Positions 1 through 6,789 of a stretch of 16,913 nucleotides of DNA are shown here, piece after piece. How positions within the stretch are numbered: the stretch's first letter is position 1; each line of letters begins with the position of its first letter. Origin of the DNA: Pseudobutyrivibrio sp. UBA1225 (GTDB lineage Bacteria; Bacillota; Clostridia; Lachnospirales; Lachnospiraceae); the NCBI GenBank assembly GCA_002309345.1, contig DBWZ01000093.1, positions 1-16,913 of the forward strand, written 5' to 3'. The position numbers and the translations under genes are program-made. Below the pieces are notes generated by a model. It was not told where the DNA came from. It did not search any database and worked only from the letters and a program-made list of their open reading frames with translations.

Positions 1-916
1 AACAGTAGTCATTAGCAAGCTTAATTGCGTTATCAATAACCGGCTCTCCTTCTAATTTGCCAAGCCTATAGTAAAATCCTCCACATGCAGCAAGCTGGCT
101 ATTAGCTTTTATAGCTGAAGCGCACTTGCGACAAAGGTGCGAAACCCTAAGTGCATGTGTATATTCAATATAAGAAAACTTTCTAATATCCTGACAAAGG
201 GAATAGTCAGGGCTAAGAAACTCCTCATAAGAATCGGTCTGTGATTCTACAACAAATCTATTGAACAAAGGAACTATAAGAATAGTCACAACAGCAGAAA
301 TCAATCCATCAAAGATACCATAGATAAAATCTGTCATCCTAAGTTCAAGAAAATTAAAGTAGAAAAAGATTGTTGATATTAGCGTAGTAACAGCGAATAT
401 CAAAATAATGGAATATAGCTTATATATATTCTCCTCTCTCTTAATGAAATTAGAGAGAATAGAACCAAATAATACTAAAGTCACATAGCAAAGAACTATG
501 TACAAGCTGTAATCACAGCAAAGCGAAATAATAATAACAAAATAAGTGCTTAAAACATTGGATAATCCATCATCAAAAACACATCCAGAGACAAGCGGAA
601 TAATAATAAGTGGCGCAAAGAAATCCGGAGCAAAAAAAGCACATAAAAACACTATAATCCAGTCTATAAAAAGTGCCGCTGTAATCTTTCCATAGGTAAT
701 ATAATTGAACTCTGGAAGATGTCCCTTTAATCTCCTATCTGCTAACAAAAGCATAAAAAGAAGAAAGAAACAAATATTGATAGCTGCAAGACAAATATAC
801 TTATCAACTAACACCCCTGAAAAAATACAAAGCAAAGTATTAGCGATAATAAACATCATTGTCATGCCAAGGGAATATCCTAATCGTTTTGCAGAGAATC
901 TGTTAGTATATTTCAT
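1..916 (-). CDS. 7TM-HD family membrane protein, PgpH-like, degenerate HD site (3' end outside window)
   Basis: This open frame of 305 codons starts at ATG 916 and runs off the left edge without a stop. Its first bases overlap the phoH stop as ATGA, with an AAGGG Shine-Dalgarno about 7 nt upstream. The product has about seven hydrophobic segments (roughly residues 13-35, 40-59, 76-96, 100-130, 136-156, 167-190 and 196-219). A cytoplasmic part follows that matches the start of the HD domain in 7TM-HD proteins such as PgpH, a c-di-AMP phosphodiesterase: a GLISAVVTILIVPLF stretch (203-217), then YTHALRVSHL and GGFYYRLGK. Where PgpH has AYYHDIGK, this protein has Tyr283-Arg284, so the metal-binding HD doublet is missing. 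The large extracellular domain (7TMR-HDED) that normally precedes the seven helices is also absent. In many clostridia a pgpH gene follows phoH, which supports the family assignment. It is probably a catalytically dead relative, perhaps a sensor or scaffold, but the C-terminus is unseen. Confidence 0.75.
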   Translation of the reverse strand, partial: MKYTNRFSAKRLGYSLGMTMMFIIANTLLCIFSGVLVDKYICLAAINICFFLLFMLLLADRRLKGHLPEFNYITYGKITAALFIDWIIVFLCAFFAPDFFAPLIIIPLVSGCVFDDGLSNVLSTYFVIIISLCCDYSLYIVLCYVTLVLFGSILSNFIKREENIYKLYSIILIFAVTTLISTIFFYFNFLELRMTDFIYGIFDGLISAVVTILIVPLFNRFVVESQTDSYEEFLSPDYSLCQDIRKFSYIEYTHALRVSHLCRKCASAIKANSQLAACGGFYYRLGKLEGEPVIDNAIKLANDYC

Positions 917-1902
917 TTTTTGGCCCTTCTTGATTTATTTTCAGCCTTTTTTTCATATACCTCATAGGCGTTAACAATTTTCTGTACAAGTGGATGTCTA
1001 ACAACGTCCTTAGAATCTAAAGTGCATACCTTGATATCCTCAATATTTTTAAGAATCTTCATGGCGTCATCTAGACCAGATTTCTGACCATTAGGTAAAT
1101 CCTTTTGAGTCTGATCACCAGTAATAACTGCCTTGGAACCAAATCCGATTCTTGTCAAAAACATCTTCATCTGAGCAGGTGTAGTATTTTGAGCCTCATC
1201 TAAGATAATAAAAGCATTATCCAAAGTACGACCTCTCATGTATGCAAGAGGAGCTACTTCTATAAGCCCCTTTTCCATATTGCGCTGAAAAGCCTCGGCA
1301 CCCATAATCTGATATAAGGCGTCGTAAAGTGGACGCAAGTATGGATCTACCTTGCTCTGTAAATCTCCAGGTAAAAAACCAAGCTTTTCTCCTGCCTCGA
1401 TAGCTGGTCGAGTAAGGATAATTCTGGATACCTCTTCATTCTTAAAGGCTGTAATGGCCTTGGCCATAGCAAGATAAGTCTTACCTGTACCGGCAGGACC
1501 AACGCCAAATACAATCATGTTATTAGTGATTGCATCAACATATTTCTTTTGTCCAAGTGTCTTAGGTGCTACAGGCTTGCCATTTGTGGTATGGCAAATA
1601 ATCTCGCCTCTAGCCTCAGACACATCATGATTCTCTAACTTTTCCTGTTCGATTGACATAACGTAATTTACATCCTGTATTGTAATAATGTTTCCTGCTT
1701 TAGATAACTCTAAAAGCTCATTGACAATTATGTTGGCATGTTCAACATGCTCTTTATCTCCAGTGAGCTTAATATTGTCATCTCGAAGAATAAAGGAAAT
1801 ATTCATGCCATCTTCAATAGCCTTAATATTTTTGTCGAAATGGCCAAATATGTTATCTATATGCTCAGCTGGAATGTTTATATTTAAAGAAAAATCGCTC
1901 AT
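913..1902 (-). CDS. phoH: PhoH-like P-loop ATPase
   Basis: A 329-residue protein of the PhoH/YbeZ family, predicted ATPases linked to RNA metabolism and ribosome quality control, often encoded near ybeY. The N-terminal ~95 residues look like the small KH-like nucleic-acid-binding domain of this family. The ATPase domain shows Walker A GPAGTGKT (135-142), an ILTRPAIEAGEKLGFLPGD block (162-180) and Walker B FIILDEAQN (231-239). The tail is Lys/Arg-rich. I chose ATG 1902 over the in-frame TTG at 1920, because the ATG gives the family's usual N-terminus and lies one base after the pdp stop. Neither start has a good Shine-Dalgarno, so translation is probably coupled to pdp. The stop overlaps the next gene's start (ATGA). 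The immediate downstream gene is a 7TM-HD protein rather than ybeY. Confidence 0.93.
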   Translation of the reverse strand: MSDFSLNINIPAEHIDNIFGHFDKNIKAIEDGMNISFILRDDNIKLTGDKEHVEHANIIVNELLELSKAGNIITIQDVNYVMSIEQEKLENHDVSEARGEIICHTTNGKPVAPKTLGQKKYVDAITNNMIVFGVGPAGTGKTYLAMAKAITAFKNEEVSRIILTRPAIEAGEKLGFLPGDLQSKVDPYLRPLYDALYQIMGAEAFQRNMEKGLIEVAPLAYMRGRTLDNAFIILDEAQNTTPAQMKMFLTRIGFGSKAVITGDQTQKDLPNGQKSGLDDAMKILKNIEDIKVCTLDSKDVVRHPLVQKIVNAYEVYEKKAENKSRRAKK

Positions 1903-1903
1903 A

Positions 1904-3208
1904 CTATTCAACAATATCAATAATAAGTTTCATGTGGTCACATTTATCCGGTGAAATGACAGTAGCCTTAAGAATCATATCCTTAGCATGGTCCGCCTTT
2001 GCCTGATCATTAGCATGGATATAGCAAATTGGCTCTCCTGCCTTGATAGAATCTCCTACCTTTTTATTTAAAATAATGCCTACTGACATATCAATAACAT
2101 CATCAAAAGTCTCTCGACCACCGCCTAGGGACATAGATGCAAGTCCAAAAGACTCTGCCTTAAGAGCATGAACATATCCATCTATTTCAGCATTAACCGG
2201 GATAACATATTTTGCTGGAGAAAACTTGTTAATGTCCTTTGCGTATGTAGCATCGCCGCCCTGAGCCTCTATAAACTCAATAAATTTAGCATAAGCGCTG
2301 CCATTTTTAACAGCCTCTTCCATTAAAGCTCTAGCCTTAGCCTTGTCTGTTTCAATACCAGAAAAAACAACCATCTGAGAGCCAAGGGCATAAACAACTT
2401 CCATTAAATCCTCAGGTCCATTGCCTTTAAGTGCTTCAATAGCCTCAATAACCTCAAGATTATTTCCAACTGCATATCCAAGAGGCTCATCCATATTAGT
2501 AAGATAAGCTGCTATTTTCTTGTTAGCTCTCTTACCGATATCAACCATTGATTTAGCAAGCTCAAGGGCATCTTCTTTATTTTTCATAAATGGACCATCA
2601 CCTACTGTAACGTCAAGAACGATTGCGTCTGTTCCAGCAGCAAGCTTTTTAGACATAATCGAGCCTGTAATAAGAGAAATCTCATCAACAGTAGCTGTAA
2701 CATCGCGAAGAGCATATAGTTTTTTATCTGCTGGTGCCAAGTTCTTAGACTGGCCAGTAACTGCAATTTTTATGGAATTAACCTGATTAATAAACTCCTC
2801 CTCTGACAGAGAAGCATTAAATCCAGGAAAAGCCTCTAACTTATCAATAGTACCGCCGGTATGTCCAAGACCACGACCAGACATCTTAGCCACAGGAACA
2901 CCGATTGAAGCGATGATAGGTCCAAGTACAAGTGTAACTTTATCACCTACTCCTCCAGTAGAATGCTTGTCAATTTTAACGCCATCTATAGAGGATAAAT
3001 CTAAAATATCACCTGAATCGCGCATAGCCATAGTAAGGTCATAACGCTCTCTCACATTCATGCCATTAAAACAAATGGCCATAAGTAAAGCAGATATTTG
3101 ATAATCAGGAATATCACCTCTAGTGTAGCCGTCAATAATGTCCTTTATTTCTTCTGTAGAAAGCTCTTGACCTAGCTTTTTCTTTTCAATCAAATCATAC
3201 ATTCTCAT
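1904..3208 (-). CDS. pdp: Pyrimidine-nucleoside phosphorylase
   Basis: A 434-residue enzyme that reversibly splits uridine, deoxyuridine or thymidine with phosphate to give the free base and (deoxy)ribose-1-phosphate, for pyrimidine salvage in the cytosol. The phosphate-binding KHSTGGVGDK (81-90) and the GRGLGHTGGT loop (111-120) are present. Lys108, Arg168, Ser183 and Lys187 fall exactly at the numbers known for the substrate residues of the Geobacillus stearothermophilus enzyme. Length matches PyNP (about 433) and the Firmicutes form better than DeoA, although thymidine phosphorylase is a possible narrower specificity. One small oddity is LDVTVGDGPFMK (198-209), where the family usually has LDVKxGSGAFMK. 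ATG 3208 is supported by a G-rich GGGGGT about 8 nt upstream; a second ATG lies at 3202. It follows rlmH by 21 bases and precedes phoH by one base, so the three are co-transcribed. Confidence 0.95.
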   Translation of the reverse strand: MRMYDLIEKKKLGQELSTEEIKDIIDGYTRGDIPDYQISALLMAICFNGMNVRERYDLTMAMRDSGDILDLSSIDGVKIDKHSTGGVGDKVTLVLGPIIASIGVPVAKMSGRGLGHTGGTIDKLEAFPGFNASLSEEEFINQVNSIKIAVTGQSKNLAPADKKLYALRDVTATVDEISLITGSIMSKKLAAGTDAIVLDVTVGDGPFMKNKEDALELAKSMVDIGKRANKKIAAYLTNMDEPLGYAVGNNLEVIEAIEALKGNGPEDLMEVVYALGSQMVVFSGIETDKAKARALMEEAVKNGSAYAKFIEFIEAQGGDATYAKDINKFSPAKYVIPVNAEIDGYVHALKAESFGLASMSLGGGRETFDDVIDMSVGIILNKKVGDSIKAGEPICYIHANDQAKADHAKDMILKATVISPDKCDHMKLIIDIVE

Positions 3209-3229
3209 GATTTATACCCCCGAGAGTAA

Positions 3230-3709
3230 TTATTTATGATAAGGCTCGTTTTTCATAATACGCATAGCCCTATATATCTGTTCTAATAAAATAACTCGCA
3301 TAAGCTGATGAGGGAAAGTCATCTTTGAAAAAGAAATCTGGTAATCGCATCTAGAATAAACATCATCAGACAACCCTAAAGAGCCTCCAATAACAAAAAC
3401 TATGGAACTATTTCCTTGTATACCAAGATTCTCAATATATTTTGAAAAAGCAACAGAATCTAACTGCTGCCCAAGAATTGCTAAACCGATAACAAAGTCC
3501 CTATCATTAATATGCTTAAGTAAACGCTGGCCCTCTTTATCCTTCACAATAGCCATCTCTGTATCAGATGCATTCTCCGAAGTCTTCTCATCTGGTACCT
3601 CAATTATGCTTAAAGAACAGTATTTTGAAAGGCGCTTAGCATACTCATCAATTGCTTGTGTATAGAACTTTTCTTTTATTTTTCCTACGCATAGAATTTT
3701 TACATTCAT
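3230..3709 (-). CDS. rlmH: 23S rRNA (pseudouridine1915-N3)-methyltransferase RlmH
   Basis: A complete 159-residue SPOUT-class methyltransferase. It methylates N3 of pseudouridine 1915 in helix 69 of 23S rRNA, using S-adenosylmethionine, on the assembled 70S ribosome. The family signature is clear: MNVKILCVGKIKEKF at the start, the knot/SAM loop FVIGGSLGL (105-113), TFPHQLMRVILLEQIYRA (131-148) and the C-terminal EPYHK. Length is the usual 155-160. ATG 3709 is the only start giving the family N-terminus. There is no recognisable Shine-Dalgarno in front of it: the upstream bases are A/T-rich with a C5 run. This is unusual for the first gene after a terminator in this genome. It heads a unit with pdp, phoH and the 7TM-HD gene. 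Confidence 0.96.
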   Translation of the reverse strand: MNVKILCVGKIKEKFYTQAIDEYAKRLSKYCSLSIIEVPDEKTSENASDTEMAIVKDKEGQRLLKHINDRDFVIGLAILGQQLDSVAFSKYIENLGIQGNSSIVFVIGGSLGLSDDVYSRCDYQISFSKMTFPHQLMRVILLEQIYRAMRIMKNEPYHK

Positions 3710-3716
3710 GCTATTT

Positions 3717-3745
3717 ATTTTAGACTATTTAGGGGGATTAAACAA
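3717..3745 (-). promoter_or_regulatory. Candidate sigma-A promoter for rlmH, very close to the start codon
   Basis: Reading the minus strand, TTGTTT (3745-3740) and TAAAAT (3722-3717) are separated by exactly 17 bases. The -10 box matches 5 of 6 consensus positions and the -35 box about 3. The region sits between the upstream operon's terminator and rlmH, where a promoter is expected. Transcription from it would begin at about 3710-3709, i.e. at the ATG itself. A 6-bp inverted repeat (ATTTAG 3751-3746, CTAAAT 3732-3727) flanks the -35 box. This is inferred from sequence only. Confidence 0.35.
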
Positions 3746-3770
3746 CTAAATATAGATAAAAGAAAAAGCA

Positions 3771-3798
3771 AAAGACACGCCTGCGGTGACGTGTCTTT
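3771..3798 (-). terminator. Rho-independent terminator after the ftsK-fhs-TPR unit
   Basis: On the minus strand, a 9-bp perfect stem (AAAGACACG / CGTGTCTTT) extends to 11 bp through a G-U and a C-G pair, with a six-base loop ACCGCA. It is followed by TGCTTTTTCTTTT. The G-U pair exists only in minus-strand RNA, which fits termination of leftward transcription before rlmH. Confidence 0.75.
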
Positions 3799-3825
3799 CA
3801 AAGGGAGAATAATGTTATGAAAAAT

Positions 3826-3844
3826 GTATCTCTTTTTGAGATAC
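3826..3844 (-). terminator. Second hairpin with T-run, possible tandem terminator
   Basis: A perfect 7-bp inverted repeat, GTATCTC / GAGATAC, with a five-base loop. On the minus strand it is followed by ATTTTTCAT, so it could act as a weaker terminator upstream of the stronger one at 3771-3798. Confidence 0.5.
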
Positions 3845-3860
3845 TCATATAATACTAGGA

Positions 3861-3893
3861 AATTCACCCGAAAGCAATAGGAAAAAGTGAATT
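3861..3893. other. Third inverted repeat in the 3' region of the TPR-protein gene
   Basis: AATTCAC (3861-3867) and GTGAATT (3887-3893) form a perfect 7-bp stem with a 19-base loop, about 28 bases after the stop of the zinc-ribbon/TPR gene. There is no T-run after it on the minus strand, so it looks more like a 3'-end stabilising hairpin than a terminator. The rest of the 212-base gap (3710-3921) holds the two terminators and the candidate rlmH promoter. Confidence 0.4.
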
Positions 3894-3921
3894 ATGTGTG
3901 AAATTAATAAAATTTTTAGAT

Positions 3922-5091
3922 TTACTGATGATAATCAAATTCTCCACGGTAAATTGGGCTCACATTTCCTTTTGAGTCTATGATTACGACAGAAAGAATA
4001 CTTGATCCTGGTATAACCGGAAAAGGTTCCGTATACTGTGTGCCATTTTCGGTAGGGTCGGTTCCATCCCATGTATAGTAGGCTTTGGCGCCACTAGGAA
4101 CCTGAATAGAAATCATCGTTTTGTCGGTAAAGGTTCCACCGTCCGGTGACACGACAGGCTTTCCTGGTTTCCCATACTGAATTGTGTATTTTTCAGACGC
4201 AATTTCAGAATAGTCTCCTTCCGGACCACGAACAACTGCTTTTACCTCTGTTGTTCCCTCGGAAATTTTAATAGACTTCTTGTAAAGCTTTCCTGCGGAA
4301 GTAGGATTCTTGCCATTAAGGGTATAGAACACCTGATTGTTATCGTTAGTTGTAAAATCAAGGTATATATCCTCGTCGTAAGTACCGCCTGTATGACTAA
4401 ATGTAGGCGGAAGCACTATATATCCACTTATTAAATCGTATATAGCATCGTTAGGCGCAGAATCTGCAAGCTTATAGATACTATCATCGTCATTGATAGC
4501 ATCGTAGGATTCTAACAAATAAGAGTATAGCTTTTGATTGTCCGGATCAATTTTAAGTGCCTTTTTAAATAGCCCTATAGCGTCCTTGTATTCCTTAATA
4601 TGGTAATACATCCGTCCAAGACCGTACATAGCCTCAAAGGAGGTTTCGTCCATCTCGTAGGCTTCCTGATAGAGACTAAGCGCTTTGGCGTATTTCTTGT
4701 CAGTTTCGGCAGCTATAGCCCTGTTCATGACTCTATCATAGGTATGAGAACCTAATAGTGGAAGGATAATGCAAGCGCCGATTACAACTATTCCAACAAA
4801 AACAGCAATCTTCAAAGCAAATTTATCTTCGATAGATAATATTTTGTCTTTGAGAGTAGATTTCTTTTTGGTTGAAATGGAAACAGGTGCCGGCTGCTCT
4901 TCTTTTTCTTTTACCTTGTAAACTCCACTGGCAAATTTATCTTCCTTGGCTTTTCTCTTATCTTCAACAACCTTAGAAAGCAATTCTTCCTCTAGGACGT
5001 CATAATCAGGCACAAGTTGAACCGCCTCCCCGCAACTTGGGCAGTACAAAAGCTTTGATTCAATTTCCGCACCACATTTTTTGCATTTCAT
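3922..5091 (-). CDS. Zinc-ribbon, single-TM, TPR and chitobiase-C-domain protein
   Basis: A 389-residue protein of unknown function with clear modules. A short N-terminal zinc ribbon has Cys3/Cys6 and Cys17/Cys20. A charged linker follows (30-93), then one membrane helix (about 94-113), with a Lys-rich flank that places the N-terminus in the cytoplasm. TPR-like helical repeats (about 121-200) include AMYGLGRMYY and AIGLFKKALKIDPD. Two tandem beta-sandwich repeats of the chitobiase/beta-hexosaminidase C-terminal type (about 229-306 and 311-387) each begin with a GGTY/GGTF turn and carry a YTLNGKNPT or YTWDGTDPT motif. The TPR and beta-sandwich part should face outward. Proteins of this layout occur in Lachnospiraceae; a cell-surface or cell-wall role is only inference. 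It starts 11 bases after the fhs stop with no strong Shine-Dalgarno, so it is probably co-transcribed and perhaps coupled. Confidence 0.8.
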   Translation of the reverse strand: MKCKKCGAEIESKLLYCPSCGEAVQLVPDYDVLEEELLSKVVEDKRKAKEDKFASGVYKVKEKEEQPAPVSISTKKKSTLKDKILSIEDKFALKIAVFVGIVVIGACIILPLLGSHTYDRVMNRAIAAETDKKYAKALSLYQEAYEMDETSFEAMYGLGRMYYHIKEYKDAIGLFKKALKIDPDNQKLYSYLLESYDAINDDDSIYKLADSAPNDAIYDLISGYIVLPPTFSHTGGTYDEDIYLDFTTNDNNQVFYTLNGKNPTSAGKLYKKSIKISEGTTEVKAVVRGPEGDYSEIASEKYTIQYGKPGKPVVSPDGGTFTDKTMISIQVPSGAKAYYTWDGTDPTENGTQYTEPFPVIPGSSILSVVIIDSKGNVSPIYRGEFDYHQ

Positions 5092-5102
5092 AATAATCTA
5101 TT

Positions 5103-6773
5103 CTAGAAAAGTCCTGTAATTATTCCATCATCAGTTACATCAATATTGTTTGCTGCAGGAACCTTTGGAAGTCCTGGCATAGTCATGATGCTTCCGGTAA
5201 CTGCAACAACAAAGCCTGCACCTGCCGAAGCGTAAACTTCACGCACGTTGATTGAGAAGTTTTCTGGTCGACCGAGCTTAGAAGCATCGTCTGAAAGGGA
5301 GTACTGAGTCTTAGCCATACAAACAGGGAAATCTCCCATGCCAAGCTCCTCAATACGCTTAAGTTCCTTAAGGGCTGCAGCTGAATAAGTAACATCATCC
5401 GCGCCATAAATTTCAGTAGCAACTGTTTTAATCTTATCCTGAAGAGAAAGCTTATCTTCGTATAAAGGCTTGAAGTTGCTCTCCTTGTTTTCGAGAACAT
5501 AGAGAACCATCTTCGCAAGTTCAACACCGCCTTCTCCGCCTTTTTCCCAAACCTCGGAAAGAGCAAACTCGCAGCCTCTCTCCTGACAGAAATCTCTGAC
5601 AAAGTTTGTCTCAGCCTCAGTATCAGTAACAAAAGAATTGAGTGTCACAACAACTGGCACTCCATACTTTTGTAAGTTTTCGATATGCTTTTCAAGGTTT
5701 ACAATACCCTTCTTTAAAGCATCGAGATTTTCGTTTGTAAGATCAGCCTTTGGCACACCGCCATTATATTTGAGGGCGCGAACTGTAGCCACCAAAACAA
5801 CAGCATCAGGCTTAAGGCCAGCCATACGGCACTTGATATCAAAGAACTTTTCAGCTCCTAGATCAGCACCAAATCCAGCCTCTGTAATAGTAATATCAGC
5901 AAGCTTCATTGAAGCCTTTGTTGCTCTAACTGAGTTACAACCATGAGCGATATTTGCAAATGGTCCACCATGAACAATTGCAGGTGTATGCTCAAGTGTC
6001 TGTATAAGGTTAGGCTTGAGAGCATCCTTTAAAAGGGCTGCCATCGCACCTGTAGCCTGCAAATCATCTGCTGTAACCGGCTTGTTGTCGAAGGTGTAGC
6101 CAACAATAATTCTGCCAAGTCTAGCCTTTAAATCAGCCATATTATCTGCAAGGCATAAGATAGCCATGATTTCAGATGCAACAGTAATAACAAAATGATC
6201 CTCTCGAACCATACCATCCATCTTTGAACCAAGACCAACAACAATATTTCTAAGAGCTCTATCATTCATGTCGAGACATCTCTTCCACACTATCTGACGT
6301 GGATCGATACCTAGAGCGTTCCCTTGCTGAATATGATTATCCAACATTGCTGCAAGAAGATTGTTTGCAGAAGTAATTGCGTGGAAATCTCCAGTAAAAT
6401 GAAGATTTAAATCTTCCATAGGAACAACCTGAGCATATCCGCCACCAGCTGCACCACCCTTGATACCAAAACAAGGTCCTAAAGAAGGCTCACGAAGGGC
6501 AAGACATGCCTTTTTACCAAGAACTCCCATAGCTTGTCCTAAACCTACTGAAGTTGTTGTTTTACCTTCACCAGCAGGTGTTGGATTGATAGCTGTAACT
6601 AGCACAAGCTTGCCGTCTTTGTTGTTTTCTATTTTAGAAAGCAACTCATCCGAAAACTTTGCCTTGTACTTACCATAAAGCTCTAAATCATCCTCAGAAA
6701 TATCAAGGGATTTTGCCACCTCTTTGATGTGAATCATTTGTGCTTCCTGTGCGATTTGAATGTCTGATTTCAT
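5103..6773 (-). CDS. fhs: Formate-tetrahydrofolate ligase
   Basis: A 556-residue cytosolic enzyme (FTHFS) that makes 10-formyl-tetrahydrofolate from formate, ATP and tetrahydrofolate. It feeds one-carbon units to purine synthesis, initiator-tRNA formylation and, in acetogens, the methyl branch of the Wood-Ljungdahl pathway. The nucleotide-binding PTPAGEGKTTT (64-74) and the conserved REPSLGPCFGIKGGAAGGGY block (93-112), followed by FTGD (125-128), are intact. Length equals the family norm. I chose ATG 6773 over TTG 6776: AAGGAG (6787-6782) sits 8 nt from the ATG. It begins 16 bases after the ftsK stop and ends 11 bases before the zinc-ribbon gene, so it is in one operon with both. No other acetogenesis gene is in view, so its wider pathway cannot be judged here. 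Confidence 0.97.
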   Translation of the reverse strand: MKSDIQIAQEAQMIHIKEVAKSLDISEDDLELYGKYKAKFSDELLSKIENNKDGKLVLVTAINPTPAGEGKTTTSVGLGQAMGVLGKKACLALREPSLGPCFGIKGGAAGGGYAQVVPMEDLNLHFTGDFHAITSANNLLAAMLDNHIQQGNALGIDPRQIVWKRCLDMNDRALRNIVVGLGSKMDGMVREDHFVITVASEIMAILCLADNMADLKARLGRIIVGYTFDNKPVTADDLQATGAMAALLKDALKPNLIQTLEHTPAIVHGGPFANIAHGCNSVRATKASMKLADITITEAGFGADLGAEKFFDIKCRMAGLKPDAVVLVATVRALKYNGGVPKADLTNENLDALKKGIVNLEKHIENLQKYGVPVVVTLNSFVTDTEAETNFVRDFCQERGCEFALSEVWEKGGEGGVELAKMVLYVLENKESNFKPLYEDKLSLQDKIKTVATEIYGADDVTYSAAALKELKRIEELGMGDFPVCMAKTQYSLSDDASKLGRPENFSINVREVYASAGAGFVVAVTGSIMTMPGLPKVPAANNIDVTDDGIITGLF

Positions 6774-6789
6774 CAATTAAACTCCTTAC

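Noticed and set aside
705..974. Plus-strand open frame of 89 codons across the phoH/7TM-HD junction
   Set aside because: It lies opposite two well-supported minus-strand genes, has no family resemblance and no promoter or Shine-Dalgarno.
1903..1920. TTG start at 1920 for phoH
   Set aside because: It would add six residues not seen in the family and overlap pdp; the ATG at 1902 directly follows the pdp stop.
3817..3852. Plus-strand 11-residue mini-ORF with GGGAG 9 nt upstream
   Set aside because: It overlaps the hairpin at 3826-3844, no convincing plus-strand promoter precedes it, and no plus-strand gene follows for a leader peptide to control. Probably chance.
3848..3853. Plus-strand TATAAT
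   Set aside because: No acceptable -35 box lies at 16-18 bases, and no gene lies downstream on that strand.
5638..5946. Plus-strand open frame opposite fhs
   Set aside because: It is antisense to a fully conserved enzyme, and no plus-strand gene with independent support exists anywhere in the window.
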